Origin: an uncultured Candidatus Pelagibacter sp.
Lineage (GTDB): Bacteria > Pseudomonadota > Alphaproteobacteria > Pelagibacterales > Pelagibacteraceae
Reading direction: 5' to 3'
Assembly (NCBI GenBank): GCA_905616465.1
Contig: CAJQSX010000023.1
Span: 88,027 to 152,026 of the forward strand
Length of the DNA stretch: 64,000 bases
Shown: positions 40,876 through 51,200 of the stretch, piece by piece
Numbering within the stretch: the first letter of the stretch is position 1
Layout: the number at the start of each line of letters is the position of its first letter
Position numbers and translations under genes: made by a program
Notes under the pieces: generated by a model
The model's input: the letters and a program-made list of their open reading frames with translations, nothing else
Told to the model about the DNA's origin: nothing
Database searches by the model: none

Positions 40876-41625
40876 ATGAAAAAAAACACAAAAGTTAATG
40901 CCGCAATATTAATTATAGGTAATGAAATTTTATCTGGCAGAACCCAAGATACTAATACCTCAACTTTGGCCATCTGGTTGAACTCGTTAGGAGTTAAAGT
41001 AGATGAAGTTAGAGTAATTCCAGATATTGAAAATACAATAATTGATACACTTAAAATTTTGAAATCAAAATATAACTATGTTTTTACAACAGGTGGAATA
41101 GGACCCACTCATGACGATATTACAGCTGAGTCTGTCTCAAAAGCATTTGGTTTAGATTATGAAATACATAAAGAAGCATTTAAAATTTTAGAAACTTATT
41201 ATAAGTCTGGTGAATTTAATGAAGGTAGACAAAAAATGACTTGGATGCCGAGTAATGCCAATCTAATTTTAAACCCAACAAGTGGAGCTCCTGGTTTTAA
41301 TGTTGAAAACGTATTTTGCTTACCTGGCGTACCATCAATTCTAAAATCCATGCTTGGAGGTTTAAAAAATAAAATTATAGGTGGAGAACCAATTAAAAGT
41401 CTCACTATAAGTCTCAGAACGGTTGAGAGTGAAATAGCTAATTCATTAACAAAAGTTCAAAATGATAATAGTGATGTAGAAATAGGAAGTTACCCTTTTT
41501 TCCATGCAGGTAAATTAGGAGTCTCAATAGTGATTAGATCAGAAGACCAATCCAAAATTGATAATTGTAATACACAAATTTTAAAATTTGTTAATGAAAA
41601 TAAAATCAATATAGTTGAAAGATAA
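40876..41625 (+). CDS. Competence/damage-inducible CinA N-terminal-type (MoaB/Mog-like) protein
   Basis: ILIIGNEILSGRTQDTNTSTLA, FTTGGIGPTHDDITAESV. Confidence 0.88.
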   Translation: MKKNTKVNAAILIIGNEILSGRTQDTNTSTLAIWLNSLGVKVDEVRVIPDIENTIIDTLKILKSKYNYVFTTGGIGPTHDDITAESVSKAFGLDYEIHKEAFKILETYYKSGEFNEGRQKMTWMPSNANLILNPTSGAPGFNVENVFCLPGVPSILKSMLGGLKNKIIGGEPIKSLTISLRTVESEIANSLTKVQNDNSDVEIGSYPFFHAGKLGVSIVIRSEDQSKIDNCNTQILKFVNENKINIVER

Positions 41626-42033
41626 ATGTTATATTTTGCTTACGGAAGTAATCTCAATCATTTTCAAATGAAAAGAAGATGTAAAGACAGTATATTTCTA
41701 AAAAAAATTAATTTAAAAAATTTTAAATTAACATTTAGAAGTAAATACAGAGCAGCAGATATAGAGCCTAAAAAAGGATCAATAGTTCCTGGTGGTTTAT
41801 TCGAAATCTCTAAAAGAGATGAAAAAAAATTAGATATTTATGAAGACTTTCCAATTCTTTATAAAAAATTTAGCTTCTTGTATTACGGTAAAAAAGTTAT
41901 GACTTATACCATGGTTAAAAAAACTTCATTTATGTACCCAACAGAAAGATATCTAAATATTGTGAAGAAAGGATATAATGATTGCAATGTTGAAAAAAAA
42001 TACTTAATAAAAGCATTAATGCCCTCGTGGTGA
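41626..42033 (+). CDS. Gamma-glutamylcyclotransferase (AIG2/GGCT)-like protein
   Basis: MLYFAYGSNLNHFQMKRRC; GGLFEISKRDEKKLDIYEDFP; last 13 nt including stop lie inside tRNA-Leu. Confidence 0.82.
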   Translation: MLYFAYGSNLNHFQMKRRCKDSIFLKKINLKNFKLTFRSKYRAADIEPKKGSIVPGGLFEISKRDEKKLDIYEDFPILYKKFSFLYYGKKVMTYTMVKKTSFMYPTERYLNIVKKGYNDCNVEKKYLIKALMPSW

Positions 42034-42106
42034 AATTGGTAGACACAAAGGACTTAAAATCCTTGCCGCTTGCGGAGTGCCAGTTCGAGTCTGGCCGAGG
42101 GCACCA
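42021..42106 (+). tRNA. tRNA-Leu (anticodon TAA)
   Basis: GCCCTCGTGGTGAAATTGGTAGACAC...GGACTTAAAATCC...GTTCGAGTCTGGCCGAGGGCACCA cloverleaf with long variable arm and encoded CCA. Confidence 0.97.
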
Positions 42107-42112
42107 TAAACA

Positions 42113-42883
42113 ATGAAACAAATACAAATTATCTCAGATAAAAATCAGAAATCACTAAGGATAAAATCTCTATTATTAAAAGAACTAAATAAAAGTAAAA
42201 TAAGCAAACTTAGTATTATTATTGTAATTGGTGGTGATGGTTTTATGCTTCAAACATTAAAAAATAACAAGAAATCAAAAAAGTTCTTTTATGGAATTAA
42301 TTCAGGTAATTATGGTTTTTTGATGAATAAATTTTCATCAAAAACAATGATTAAAAATCTATCGAAAGCAAATATGATTACTATTTCTCCATTGGAGATG
42401 ATTGTTAAAAATAATAAAAATCAAACTAGAAAATATTTAGCAATCAACGAAGTTTCAATTTTAAGACAAAGTAGACAAGCCGCCTCTTTAGCAATTAACT
42501 ATGGATCAAAACAAATTATTAAAAAACTAGTCTCTGACGGCGTGCTTGTTTCTACACCAGCAGGAAGTACTGCTTACAATCTATCAGTACATGGACCTAT
42601 ATTAAGCTTAAACTCAAAAAAATTATCCATCGCACCTATAAGTCCTTTTAGACCGCGTAGGTGGAAAGGAAAAATAGTAAGTGATAAATCAAAAATAACT
42701 ATTAAAAATTTAAATTCCAAAAAAAGACCAATCAGTGCAGTTGCTGATAATATTGAAGTAAGAAATGCAAAAACTATCATTGTTAAAACTAATCAAAAAA
42801 TTAAATTTAATCTTTTATACGATAAAAATAGAAGCCTTCAAAAAAAAATTAAAATAGAACAATTACGAAGAGAAACATCTTAA
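42113..42883 (+). CDS. nadK: NAD kinase
   Basis: IIVIGGDGFMLQTL, GINSGNYGFLMN, DGVLVSTPAGSTAYNLS. Confidence 0.94.
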   Translation: MKQIQIISDKNQKSLRIKSLLLKELNKSKISKLSIIIVIGGDGFMLQTLKNNKKSKKFFYGINSGNYGFLMNKFSSKTMIKNLSKANMITISPLEMIVKNNKNQTRKYLAINEVSILRQSRQAASLAINYGSKQIIKKLVSDGVLVSTPAGSTAYNLSVHGPILSLNSKKLSIAPISPFRPRRWKGKIVSDKSKITIKNLNSKKRPISAVADNIEVRNAKTIIVKTNQKIKFNLLYDKNRSLQKKIKIEQLRRETS

Positions 42884-42884
42884 G

Positions 42885-42960
42885 TGGTGCCCCCGCACGG
42901 AGTCGAACCGCGGACCTATTGATTACAAATCAATTGCTCTACCAGCTGAGCTACAAGGGC
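42885..42960 (-). tRNA. tRNA-Thr (anticodon TGT)
   Basis: Minus strand GCCCTTGTAGCTCAGCTGGTAGAGCAATTGATTTGTAATCAATAGGTCCGCGGTTCGACTCCGTGCGGGGGCACCA. Confidence 0.96.
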
Positions 42961-42989
42961 ATAACTGTTTTCTATTAAGAAATTACAAA

Positions 42990-43736
42990 CTAATCAAGAA
43001 TTTTTTTTAAATAACTTAAATGATGAAATACTATTGCCGCACTATTCGAGATATTGAGACTTTCTACGTTTTTATTAATATCAATTTTAACTAAAAAGTC
43101 CGTATACTTTCCTGTATGCTCCCTCATTCCAGATCCTTCTGAACCAAATAAAAGAACATTTTTCCCACTCCATTTGATTTCGGTAAAATTCCTATCTCCC
43201 TTTGAATCAAAGCCATAAACCCAAAAGTTTTTTTCTCTTAAGTTTTTTAGTGTTGAATTAATATTGGAAACTTCAAATATATTTAAATGTTCCATAGAAC
43301 CACTTGCAGCCTTGTACATTAGCTTGCTATCAGATGGAAATTGTCTTTCCTTAACTATTAAACCATCAATATTAAACGAAGCTGCACTTCTTATTAATGA
43401 TCCGATATTTCTTGGGTCTGTTACTTCATCAATGCAGACAAATGTTAGATTATTTTTTCCTTTAATAAATTCCTTTAATTCAGGTTGATCTAGATGTTCC
43501 ACTTCTGCAATGTAACCACCATGCATCATCTGCTCTTTTGAAGTATATTTATCTAACTCTTTTTTTGATTTGAAATAAACTTTAACATCGGCAAGGACAT
43601 TTTTTTTTGGGTTTTTTCTGTGAATATTTTTTTTACTTTCTTCCGTTAAAAAAACTTTTAAAACCCTTCTATTAGGGTTTCTAAGAGCCTCAATAACCGC
43701 ATGCTGCCCAACAATCAAAAAAGATGATTTATTCAT
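42990..43736 (-). CDS. rlmB: 23S rRNA (guanosine-2'-O-)-methyltransferase RlmB / TrmH family
   Basis: VGQHAVIEALRNPNRRV, DEVTDPRNIGSLIRSAASF, LFGSEGSGM, SLNISNSAAIVFH. Confidence 0.93.
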   Translation of the reverse strand: MNKSSFLIVGQHAVIEALRNPNRRVLKVFLTEESKKNIHRKNPKKNVLADVKVYFKSKKELDKYTSKEQMMHGGYIAEVEHLDQPELKEFIKGKNNLTFVCIDEVTDPRNIGSLIRSAASFNIDGLIVKERQFPSDSKLMYKAASGSMEHLNIFEVSNINSTLKNLREKNFWVYGFDSKGDRNFTEIKWSGKNVLLFGSEGSGMREHTGKYTDFLVKIDINKNVESLNISNSAAIVFHHLSYLKKILD

Positions 43737-43864
43737 AAAATTCCTCGTGTTTTACATGTTTTTTTGCATATTTTCTTAAAAATCTCATATTGCAATTATA
43801 CCAATAAAATATATAAAACGCGTGTTGTTTGAGGCTTTATTGAACAGGGGACACTTCCCCAAAA

Positions 43865-43950
43865 GGAGGGGTTCCAGAGCGGTCAAATGGGGCGGGCTGT
43901 AAACCCGTTGACTTCGGTCTTCGAAAGTTCGAATCTTTCCCCCTCCACCA
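43865..43950 (+). tRNA. tRNA-Tyr (anticodon GTA)
   Basis: GGAGGGGTTCCAGAGCGGTCAAATGGGGCGGGCTGTAAACCCG...GTTCGAATCTTTCCCCCTCCACCA. Confidence 0.97.
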
Positions 43951-43996
43951 TTCAATATAACTTTAAGTAACACTGGAGTGTTATTCTTGGGGTTGC

Positions 43997-44070
43997 GCGG
44001 GTGTAGTTCAATGGTAGAACGCTAGCCTTCCAAGCTGGATGTAAGAGTTCGATTCTCTTTACCCGCTCCA
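43997..44070 (+). tRNA. tRNA-Gly (anticodon TCC)
   Basis: GCGGGTGTAGTTCAATGGTAGAACGCTAGCCTTCCAAGCTGG...GTTCGATTCTCTTTACCCGCTCCA. Confidence 0.97.
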
Positions 44071-44116
44071 AGAAAAAAAATTATTAATGAAACAAAAAAA
44101 CTGAGGTAAAAAAGAA

Positions 44117-45307
44117 ATGTCAAAAGAAAAGTTCGTAAGAAATAAACCGCACTGTAACATTGGAACTATTGGTCATGTCGATCACGGTAAAACAACTCTG
44201 ACTGCAGCTATTACAAATGTTTTAGCATTAACTGGTGGAGCAAAAGCTGTTGCTTATGATCAAATTGATAAAGCTCCTGAAGAAAAAGAACGAGGAATTA
44301 CAATTTCAACTGCTCACGTAGAGTATGAAACAGAAAAAAGACATTATGCTCATGTTGATTGTCCTGGTCACGCTGACTATGTTAAAAACATGATCACTGG
44401 TGCAGCACAAATGGATGGTGCTATTTTAGTAGTTAATGCCGCTGATGGTCCAATGCCTCAAACTAGAGAACATATTCTTTTAGGAAGACAAGTTGGAATT
44501 CCATCAATTGTTGTTTACTTAAATAAAGTTGATCAAGTTGATGACAAAGAAATGATTGAACTTGTTGAAGAAGAAATTAGAGAACTTTTAACATCTTATA
44601 AATATCCAGGAGATAAAACTCCGATTATTAAAGGTTCAGCATTAGCTGCTGTAGAGGGTAGGGATGATGAAATTGGAAAAAATTCTATTTTAGAGCTAAT
44701 GAAAGCAGTTGATGAATTTATTCCTCAACCTACTAGAGATAAAGACAAACCTTTCCTAATGCCTGTTGAGGATGTTTTTTCAATTTCAGGAAGAGGAACT
44801 GTAGCAACTGGAAGAATTGAATCTGGTGTTGTTAAAACTGGTGAAGAAGTTGAAATTGTTGGTATTAAAGATACTAAAAAATCAGTCTGTACTGGTGTTG
44901 AAATGTTTAGAAAACTTTTAGATTCAGGTGAAGCTGGTGATAACGTCGGTATCTTGCTTAGAGGTGTTGAGAGAGATGACATTGAAAGAGGACAAGTTCT
45001 TTGTAAAGCTGGCTCAATTACACCACATACTAAATTTGAAGCTCAGGCATATGTACTTAAAAAAGACGAGGGTGGAAGACACACTCCGTTCTTTACTAAA
45101 TACAGGCCACAGTTTTATTTTAGAACAACAGATGTAACAGGTGAGGTAACATTACCAGCAGGAACAGAAATGGTTATGCCTGGCGATGATGCTAAATTTA
45201 CAGTTAAATTAATTACACCAATCGCAATGGCTGAAAAATTAAACTTTGCTATTCGTGAAGGTGGAAGAACTGTTGGAGCTGGAGTAGTAACAAAAATTAT
45301 AGAGTAA
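44117..45307 (+). CDS. tuf: Elongation factor Tu
   Basis: [44 protein letters not shown]. Confidence 0.99.
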   Translation: MSKEKFVRNKPHCNIGTIGHVDHGKTTLTAAITNVLALTGGAKAVAYDQIDKAPEEKERGITISTAHVEYETEKRHYAHVDCPGHADYVKNMITGAAQMDGAILVVNAADGPMPQTREHILLGRQVGIPSIVVYLNKVDQVDDKEMIELVEEEIRELLTSYKYPGDKTPIIKGSALAAVEGRDDEIGKNSILELMKAVDEFIPQPTRDKDKPFLMPVEDVFSISGRGTVATGRIESGVVKTGEEVEIVGIKDTKKSVCTGVEMFRKLLDSGEAGDNVGILLRGVERDDIERGQVLCKAGSITPHTKFEAQAYVLKKDEGGRHTPFFTKYRPQFYFRTTDVTGEVTLPAGTEMVMPGDDAKFTVKLITPIAMAEKLNFAIREGGRTVGAGVVTKIIE

Positions 45308-45316
45308 GCTCTATAT

Positions 45317-45392
45317 AGGAGTGTAGCTCAATTGGTAGAGCGCCGGTCTCCAAAACCGGAGGCTGAGGGTTCGAGTCCCTCCGCTCCTGCCA
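45317..45392 (+). tRNA. tRNA-Trp (anticodon CCA)
   Basis: AGGAGTGTAGCTCAATTGGTAGAGCGCCGGTCTCCAAAACCGG...GTTCGAGTCCCTCCGCTCCTGCCA. Confidence 0.97.
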
Positions 45393-45411
45393 ATTAGAGT
45401 AAATAAAAATT

Positions 45412-45603
45412 ATGAAAAACCCTATTAAATTTATTCAGGAAGTAAAACAAGAAGCTTTCAAGGTTTCGTGGCCTACTGGAAAAGAGACCATACAAGGTGC
45501 ATTAATGGTTTTTGCTATGGCTGTTGTTATGTCTTTATTCTTTTTGCTACTTGATCAAGTTTTAAAGTTTTTCTTAGAATTACTACTTAAGGTAAGCATA
45601 TAA
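45412..45603 (+). CDS. secE: Preprotein translocase subunit SecE
   Basis: FIQEVKQEAFKVSWPTGKETIQ; single TM; context. Confidence 0.96.
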   Translation: MKNPIKFIQEVKQEAFKVSWPTGKETIQGALMVFAMAVVMSLFFLLLDQVLKFFLELLLKVSI

Positions 45604-46133
45604 TGAAAAATTGGTTCATAGTTCAGTCACACTCAAACTTTGAAAACAAGGTTTCTGGATTAATTAAAGAAGAGGCCGAAAAAGCTAATATTTCTGATAA
45701 ATTTGAGGAAATTATTGTCCCCACTCATGATGTAACAGAGGTTAAAAGAGGAAAAAGAATTCAAAGAAAAAAGAAATATTTTCCTGGATATGTTTTAGTA
45801 AAGTGTGAGATGGACAATGACATTTATCATATGATAAAGAATATAAAGAGAGTAAGTGGATTCCTAGGTTCAAAAGGAATTCCTGTTCCTGTATCCGATA
45901 AGGAAATTGACAAAATTCTAGGCCAAATAAAAGATGGTGTGGCACAGCCAAAATCTGCTATAGAATACAGCGTTGGTGAAAAAGTTCAGGTAGTAGATGG
46001 TCCTTTCGCATCATTCAGTGGAATGGTAGAAGATATAGATGAAGAAAAATCTAGACTTAAGGTTTCTGTTTCTATTTTTGGTCGTCCGACACCAGTAGAT
46101 TTAGAGTATAATCAAGTTGAGAAAGTAAGTTAA
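45603..46133 (+). CDS. nusG: Transcription termination/antitermination protein NusG
   Basis: [38 protein letters not shown]. Confidence 0.98.
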   Translation: MKNWFIVQSHSNFENKVSGLIKEEAEKANISDKFEEIIVPTHDVTEVKRGKRIQRKKKYFPGYVLVKCEMDNDIYHMIKNIKRVSGFLGSKGIPVPVSDKEIDKILGQIKDGVAQPKSAIEYSVGEKVQVVDGPFASFSGMVEDIDEEKSRLKVSVSIFGRPTPVDLEYNQVEKVS

Positions 46134-46564
46134 TGGCTGCAAAAAAAGAAATAAGTGGATTTATAAAATTACAGATTAAAGGTGGTCAAGCTAATCCAGC
46201 ACCACCGGTAGGGCCCGCATTAGGTCAGCGTGGTGTTAACATCATGGAATTCTGTAAAGCTTTTAATGAGAAAACTAAATCAATGGCAGGAAAGCCAATC
46301 CCAGTTGAAATTACAGTTTATAAGGATAAAAAATTTGATTTTAAAGTTAAATCACCTCCTGCATCATTTTTTATTAGAGAAGCAGCAAAATTAAAAAGTG
46401 GCTCCAAAGAACCTGGAAGAAGTATAGTTGCTTCAATAACAAGACAACAGGCCGAAGAAATTGCTAAACAAAAAATGAATGATTTAAACGCTTTAGATTT
46501 AGACCAAGCAGTTAAGATAATTTCAGGATCAGCAAGATCAATGGGTATTGAGGTTAAAGAATAA
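46133..46564 (+). CDS. rplK: 50S ribosomal protein L11
   Basis: [35 protein letters not shown]. Confidence 0.99.
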   Translation: MAAKKEISGFIKLQIKGGQANPAPPVGPALGQRGVNIMEFCKAFNEKTKSMAGKPIPVEITVYKDKKFDFKVKSPPASFFIREAAKLKSGSKEPGRSIVASITRQQAEEIAKQKMNDLNALDLDQAVKIISGSARSMGIEVKE

Positions 46565-47253
46565 TGGCATCTAAAAGATTTAAAAAGCTACCTGTAAAAA
46601 CAAATGGTTTAAATGCAGACTTAATTGAAAAATTATTACCTGAGTTAAAAAAAAATTGTACAACTAAATTTGATGAGTCTTTAGATTTAAATTTTCGAAT
46701 AAATAACAAACAAAAAAAAGGTGAAGTTAATATAAGAACTGTAGTTAATTTACCAGGTGGAACTGGGAAAAAGGTAAAGGTTGCGGTTGTTTGTGAAGAC
46801 GCTAAGGCTCAAGAAGCAAAGGATGCAGGAGCCGATATAGTTGGCAGTGATGAATTTATAGAAAAAATTAAGGCTGGTGAACTAAAATTTGAAAAATTAA
46901 TTTGTACACCTGGCATGATGGTTAAACTTTCAAAACTTGGAAAAGTTTTAGGACCAAAAGGATTAATGCCAAACCCTAAACTTGGTTCTGTATCAGAAAA
47001 TATTAAAGAAGCTGTAACCAATGCGAAGTCTGGCCAAGTTGAAATTAGAAACGATAAAGATGGAAATATTGGAGTTAGCATTGGAAAAAAATCTTTTCAT
47101 GATGATCAACTACTAAAAAATTATCATGCAATTTTAGACACTTTAGAAAAAGAAAAATCTAACAACACTTTAAAAGGTGATTTAATTAAAAATACTTTTG
47201 CCACATCAACTATGGGTGTTTCTTATAAAGTTAAATTAGGGAAGTCTATCTAG
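46564..47253 (+). CDS. rplA: 50S ribosomal protein L1
   Basis: LSKLGKVLGPKGLMPNPKLGSV. Confidence 0.98.
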   Translation: MASKRFKKLPVKTNGLNADLIEKLLPELKKNCTTKFDESLDLNFRINNKQKKGEVNIRTVVNLPGGTGKKVKVAVVCEDAKAQEAKDAGADIVGSDEFIEKIKAGELKFEKLICTPGMMVKLSKLGKVLGPKGLMPNPKLGSVSENIKEAVTNAKSGQVEIRNDKDGNIGVSIGKKSFHDDQLLKNYHAILDTLEKEKSNNTLKGDLIKNTFATSTMGVSYKVKLGKSI

Positions 47254-47255
47254 TC

Positions 47256-47777
47256 ATGTTGAGCAAAGAGCAGAAAATAAATTATATTACTGAAATGACT
47301 GCTCAGTTTGAAAATAGTAAAGCCATTATGGTAACTCACTATCAAGGTTTAACTATGCCTCAATTAGATGAATTGAGAGCTAAAATGCGAGAAAAAGGAA
47401 TAGTATTTAAAATTACAAAAAATAGAATTACTAAATTAGCTTTAGCAAAAACTAAATGCAAAGATCTATCAAATTTATTTTCAGGTCCAACAGCAGTGGC
47501 ATTTGGAGAGGACGCAATTATGTCAGCTAGAATCCTATCTAAATTTGCAAAAGATAATGAAAATCTAAAACTTATCGGTGGAATTATGGATAGTGAGGTT
47601 TTAGACCAAGCTGGTGTCCAAAAAGTCGCTAACTTACCAACACTAGATGAAGCAAGAGCTAATATTATAGGTATTTTAAATGCATCGGCATCAAAATTAG
47701 TTAGTATTTTACTTGCACGATCAGAAAAAATGAGTATTTTACCCAATGAAAATTCAAAAACACAACCTAAAGAGTAA
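47256..47777 (+). CDS. rplJ: 50S ribosomal protein L10
   Basis: Context and VTHYQGLTMPQLDELRAKMRE. Confidence 0.97.
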   Translation: MLSKEQKINYITEMTAQFENSKAIMVTHYQGLTMPQLDELRAKMREKGIVFKITKNRITKLALAKTKCKDLSNLFSGPTAVAFGEDAIMSARILSKFAKDNENLKLIGGIMDSEVLDQAGVQKVANLPTLDEARANIIGILNASASKLVSILLARSEKMSILPNENSKTQPKE

Positions 47778-47783
47778 AACAAT

Positions 47784-48146
47784 ATGCCAGATCTTAATAA
47801 AATTATAGAAGACTTATCAAGTTTAACTGTAGCAGAAGCGGCTGATCTTTCAAAACAACTAGAGGAAAAATGGGGTGTAACTCCAATAGCAGCAGCAGCA
47901 CCGGCAGCGGCTGGAGCTGATGCGGAAGCTGACAAAGATGATTTTACAATTATGTTAATATCTGCAGGTGATAAAAAAATTAATGTTATTAAAGAAGTAA
48001 GAGCAGCTACTTCATTGGGATTAAAAGAAGCAAAAGATTTAGTTGAAGGTGCACCTAAAGAAGTTAAGTCAGGTGTTCCAAAAAAAGAAGCTGAAGAAAT
48101 TAAAGCTAAGTTAGAAGCTGCAGGCGCAAAGATAGAACTTAAATAA
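47784..48146 (+). CDS. rplL: 50S ribosomal protein L7/L12
   Basis: [32 protein letters not shown]. Confidence 0.98.
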   Translation: MPDLNKIIEDLSSLTVAEAADLSKQLEEKWGVTPIAAAAPAAAGADAEADKDDFTIMLISAGDKKINVIKEVRAATSLGLKEAKDLVEGAPKEVKSGVPKKEAEEIKAKLEAAGAKIELK

Positions 48147-48164
48147 CTTAACTAGGAAAATTTA

Positions 48165-48190
48165 AAAACTGATTATTTTTAATCAGTTTT
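48165..48190 (+). terminator. Perfect 11-bp hairpin between rplL and rpoB (attenuator or processing site)
   Basis: AAAACTGATTA-TTTT-TAATCAGTTTT; no strong T tract after the stem. Confidence 0.55.
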
Positions 48191-48200
48191 AAAACAATTG

Positions 48201-51200
48201 ATGCAAATATCTTTTACTGAAAAAAAGAATGTTAGAAAAAGTTTTGGTAAACTAAAAGAAAGTTTATCTATACCGAATCTTATTGAAGTGCAGAAAAATT
48301 CTTACGAAGAGTTAACAGTATTTAATCCTGATGCTGAACTTACAAAAGGTTTTGATAGAGTTTTCAAAAGTATTTTTCCAATTGAAGATTTAAATGATAA
48401 GGCAACACTTGAATATCTTTCTTATAGATTGGATAAACCAAAATTTGATGTAGAGGAATGCATTGCTAGAGGTTTAACTTACTCTTCAGCTTTAAAATGT
48501 ACTTTAAGACTAGTTGTTTATGAAATAAATCAAGAGAACAACACTAAAGATATTTTGTCAGCCAAAGAGCAAGAGGTTTACATGGGTGAGGTTCCAATGA
48601 TGACCCCAAGTGGAACCTTCATAACAAATGGTGTTCAGAGAGTTGTTGTTAATCAAATGCACAGAAGTCCAGGTGTATTTTTTGATCACGATAAAGGTAA
48701 AACTCATGCAAGTGGTAAATTACTATTTAATGCTAGGGTTATTCCAAATAGAGGTTCTTGGCTGGACCTTGAATACGATGTTAAAGATTTTTTATATTTT
48801 AAAATTGACAGAAAGAAAAAAATTTTAACTTCAACTTTGTTGTTAGCCCTTGGATACACTAAACCTGATATCGCAGATGAATATTATGGTAAAGAACAAT
48901 ATACTTTTGACCCTAAAACTGAAAAGTGGAAAACTAAATTTAACTCTGAAAACTATAAAACTAAAAATTTCTCAGAAGAAGTTATCGATGAAAAAACTGG
49001 AAAAATTGTTATCAAACTAGGTGAAAAAATTAGTTATTTAAATGCAAAAAAACTATCTAGCGATGGATTAAAAAATATTCTAGTTTCTAGAGAATCTTTA
49101 TACGGTAAATTTTTACACAGAGATATAAAAGTAAATGATGAAGATGAGGGTACATTTAAAATTGGTACTGAGTTAAATGATGCTGTTATTCAAGAAATTT
49201 TAGATGCAAATATTAATTCTTTAGAAATATCCATAACTAGCTCAATAAACAAAGGTCCTTATTTGTTAACCACAATGTTAAATGATAAAAATAACACAAA
49301 AGAGGATGCAATTACCGAAATCTATAAAATGTTGAGACCTGGTGAGCCACCAACAATAGAAATTGCTACAACAATATTTAATAATCTTTTTTTCAGCTCC
49401 GATAGATATGATTTATCAGATGTTGGTAGGGTAAAAATGAATTCTAGATTAAATCTTGAGTGCTCAGATAGAATAACGATTTTAAGAAATGAAGATATTA
49501 TAGCCATCGTTCATAAAATGTTAGATTTAAGAGATGGTAAAGACGATGTTGATGATATTGATCATTTAGGAAACAGAAGAGTTAGATCAGTTGGAGAGCT
49601 TGTAGAGAACCAGGCTCGTATTGGTGTTTACAGAATGGAAAGAGCCATTAAAGAGAAAATGACCACTCTTGATGTGGAATCTGCAATGCCCCAAGACTTA
49701 ATTAACGCAAAACCATTAACTGTTGCTTTAAAAGATTTTTTTGCTAGTTCGCAGCTATCTCAATTTATGGATCAAACCAATCCACTATCTGAAATTACTC
49801 ACAAAAGAAGAGTTTCTGCTTTAGGACCGGGTGGATTAACTAGAGAGAGAGCTGGTTTTGAAGTTAGAGATGTCCACCCAACTCATTATGGGAGAATTTG
49901 TCCAATTGAGACTCCAGAGGGGCCAAATATTGGTTTGATTAATAGTTTATCAACTTATGCTAAAATTAATAAATACGGTTTTATTGAAAGCCCTTACAGA
50001 AGAGTCAAAGATAAAGTGGTTCTTCAAGATAAGATTGAATACTTATCAGCAATAGAAGAAACAAAATTTACTATTGCTCAAGCAAATACAAAACTTGATA
50101 AGAATGGAAAAATAACTGAAGAATTAGTATCCTGCAGACATAATTTAAATTTTCTTTTAGCAAAACCAGAGACTATTGATTATATTGATGTTTCACCAAA
50201 GCAACTTGTATCAGTTGCAGCTTCTTTAATTCCATTTTTAGAAAATGACGATGGTAACAGAGCTCTGATGGGCTCAAACATGATGAGACAAGCAGTACCT
50301 CTTTTAAAACCAGAAGCACCATTAGTTGGCACAGGAATAGAAAGTGATGTTGCTTTAGATTCAGGCGTAACAATTGTTGCTAAAAGAGACGGTGTTGTTG
50401 ATAAAATTGACGGTAAAAGAATTGTAGTAAAGGTTACTGAAGAAACAGATTTTACTAAATCGACTGTAGATATTTATAATTTGCAAAAATTTAAAAGGTC
50501 AAACCAAAACACATGTATTAATCAAAAGCCACTAGTTCGTGTTGGAGATAAAGTTAAATCAGGAGACATAATTGCAGATGGTCCTTCAACAAAATTGGGT
50601 GAATTAGCATTAGGAAAAAACGTAACTGTAGCATTTATGCCATGGCAAGGGTACAATTTTGAAGATTCCATCTTAATTTCTGAAAGATGTGTAACTGACG
50701 ATGTATTTACATCAATTCATATAGTTGAATATGAAATTATGGCACGAGATACTAAGTTGGGTGAAGAGGAAATAACTAGAGACATCCCCAACGTAAATGA
50801 AGAAGCTTTAAAGAATTTAGACGAGTCAGGAATAGTTTACATAGGTGCTGAAGTAAATGCAGGAGATATTTTAGTTGGAAAAGTTACACCCAAAGGTGAC
50901 TCCGCTTCAGGACCTGAGGAAAAACTACTAAGATCAATTTTTGGTGAAAAAGCTATCGATGTAACTGATACATCACTAAAAATGTCTAGAGGCAGCAGTG
51001 GTACTGTTGTTGATGTTAAAGTTTTCAACAGACACGGTATTGAAAAAGATGAAAGATCTATAACAATTGAACGTGCGGAAATTGAAGAAGTTCAACAAGA
51101 TAAAATTGTTGAAGAAGAAATATTAGAGAGAAGTATTAAGCAGAGAGCTTTACAAATTTTATCTGGAGCTTCTTTAGCTAAAAAAATCAGAGATATTGAG

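Noticed and set aside
41930-42127. ORF on minus strand (MYLFHCLWCPRPDSNWHSASGKDFKSFVSTNFTTRA...)
   Set aside because: Antisense translation of tRNA-Leu, well-known false CDS pattern
43785-43973. ORF on minus strand (MLLKVILNGGGGKIRTFEDRSQRVYSPPHLTALEPLL...)
   Set aside because: It is the reverse complement of tRNA-Tyr; a classic spurious antisense-tRNA ORF
47360-47935. 191-aa minus-strand ORF
   Set aside because: Fully antisense to rplJ/rplL; composition (Ala/Ser repeats) is explained by the L7/L12 Ala-rich hinge; no homology-like motif
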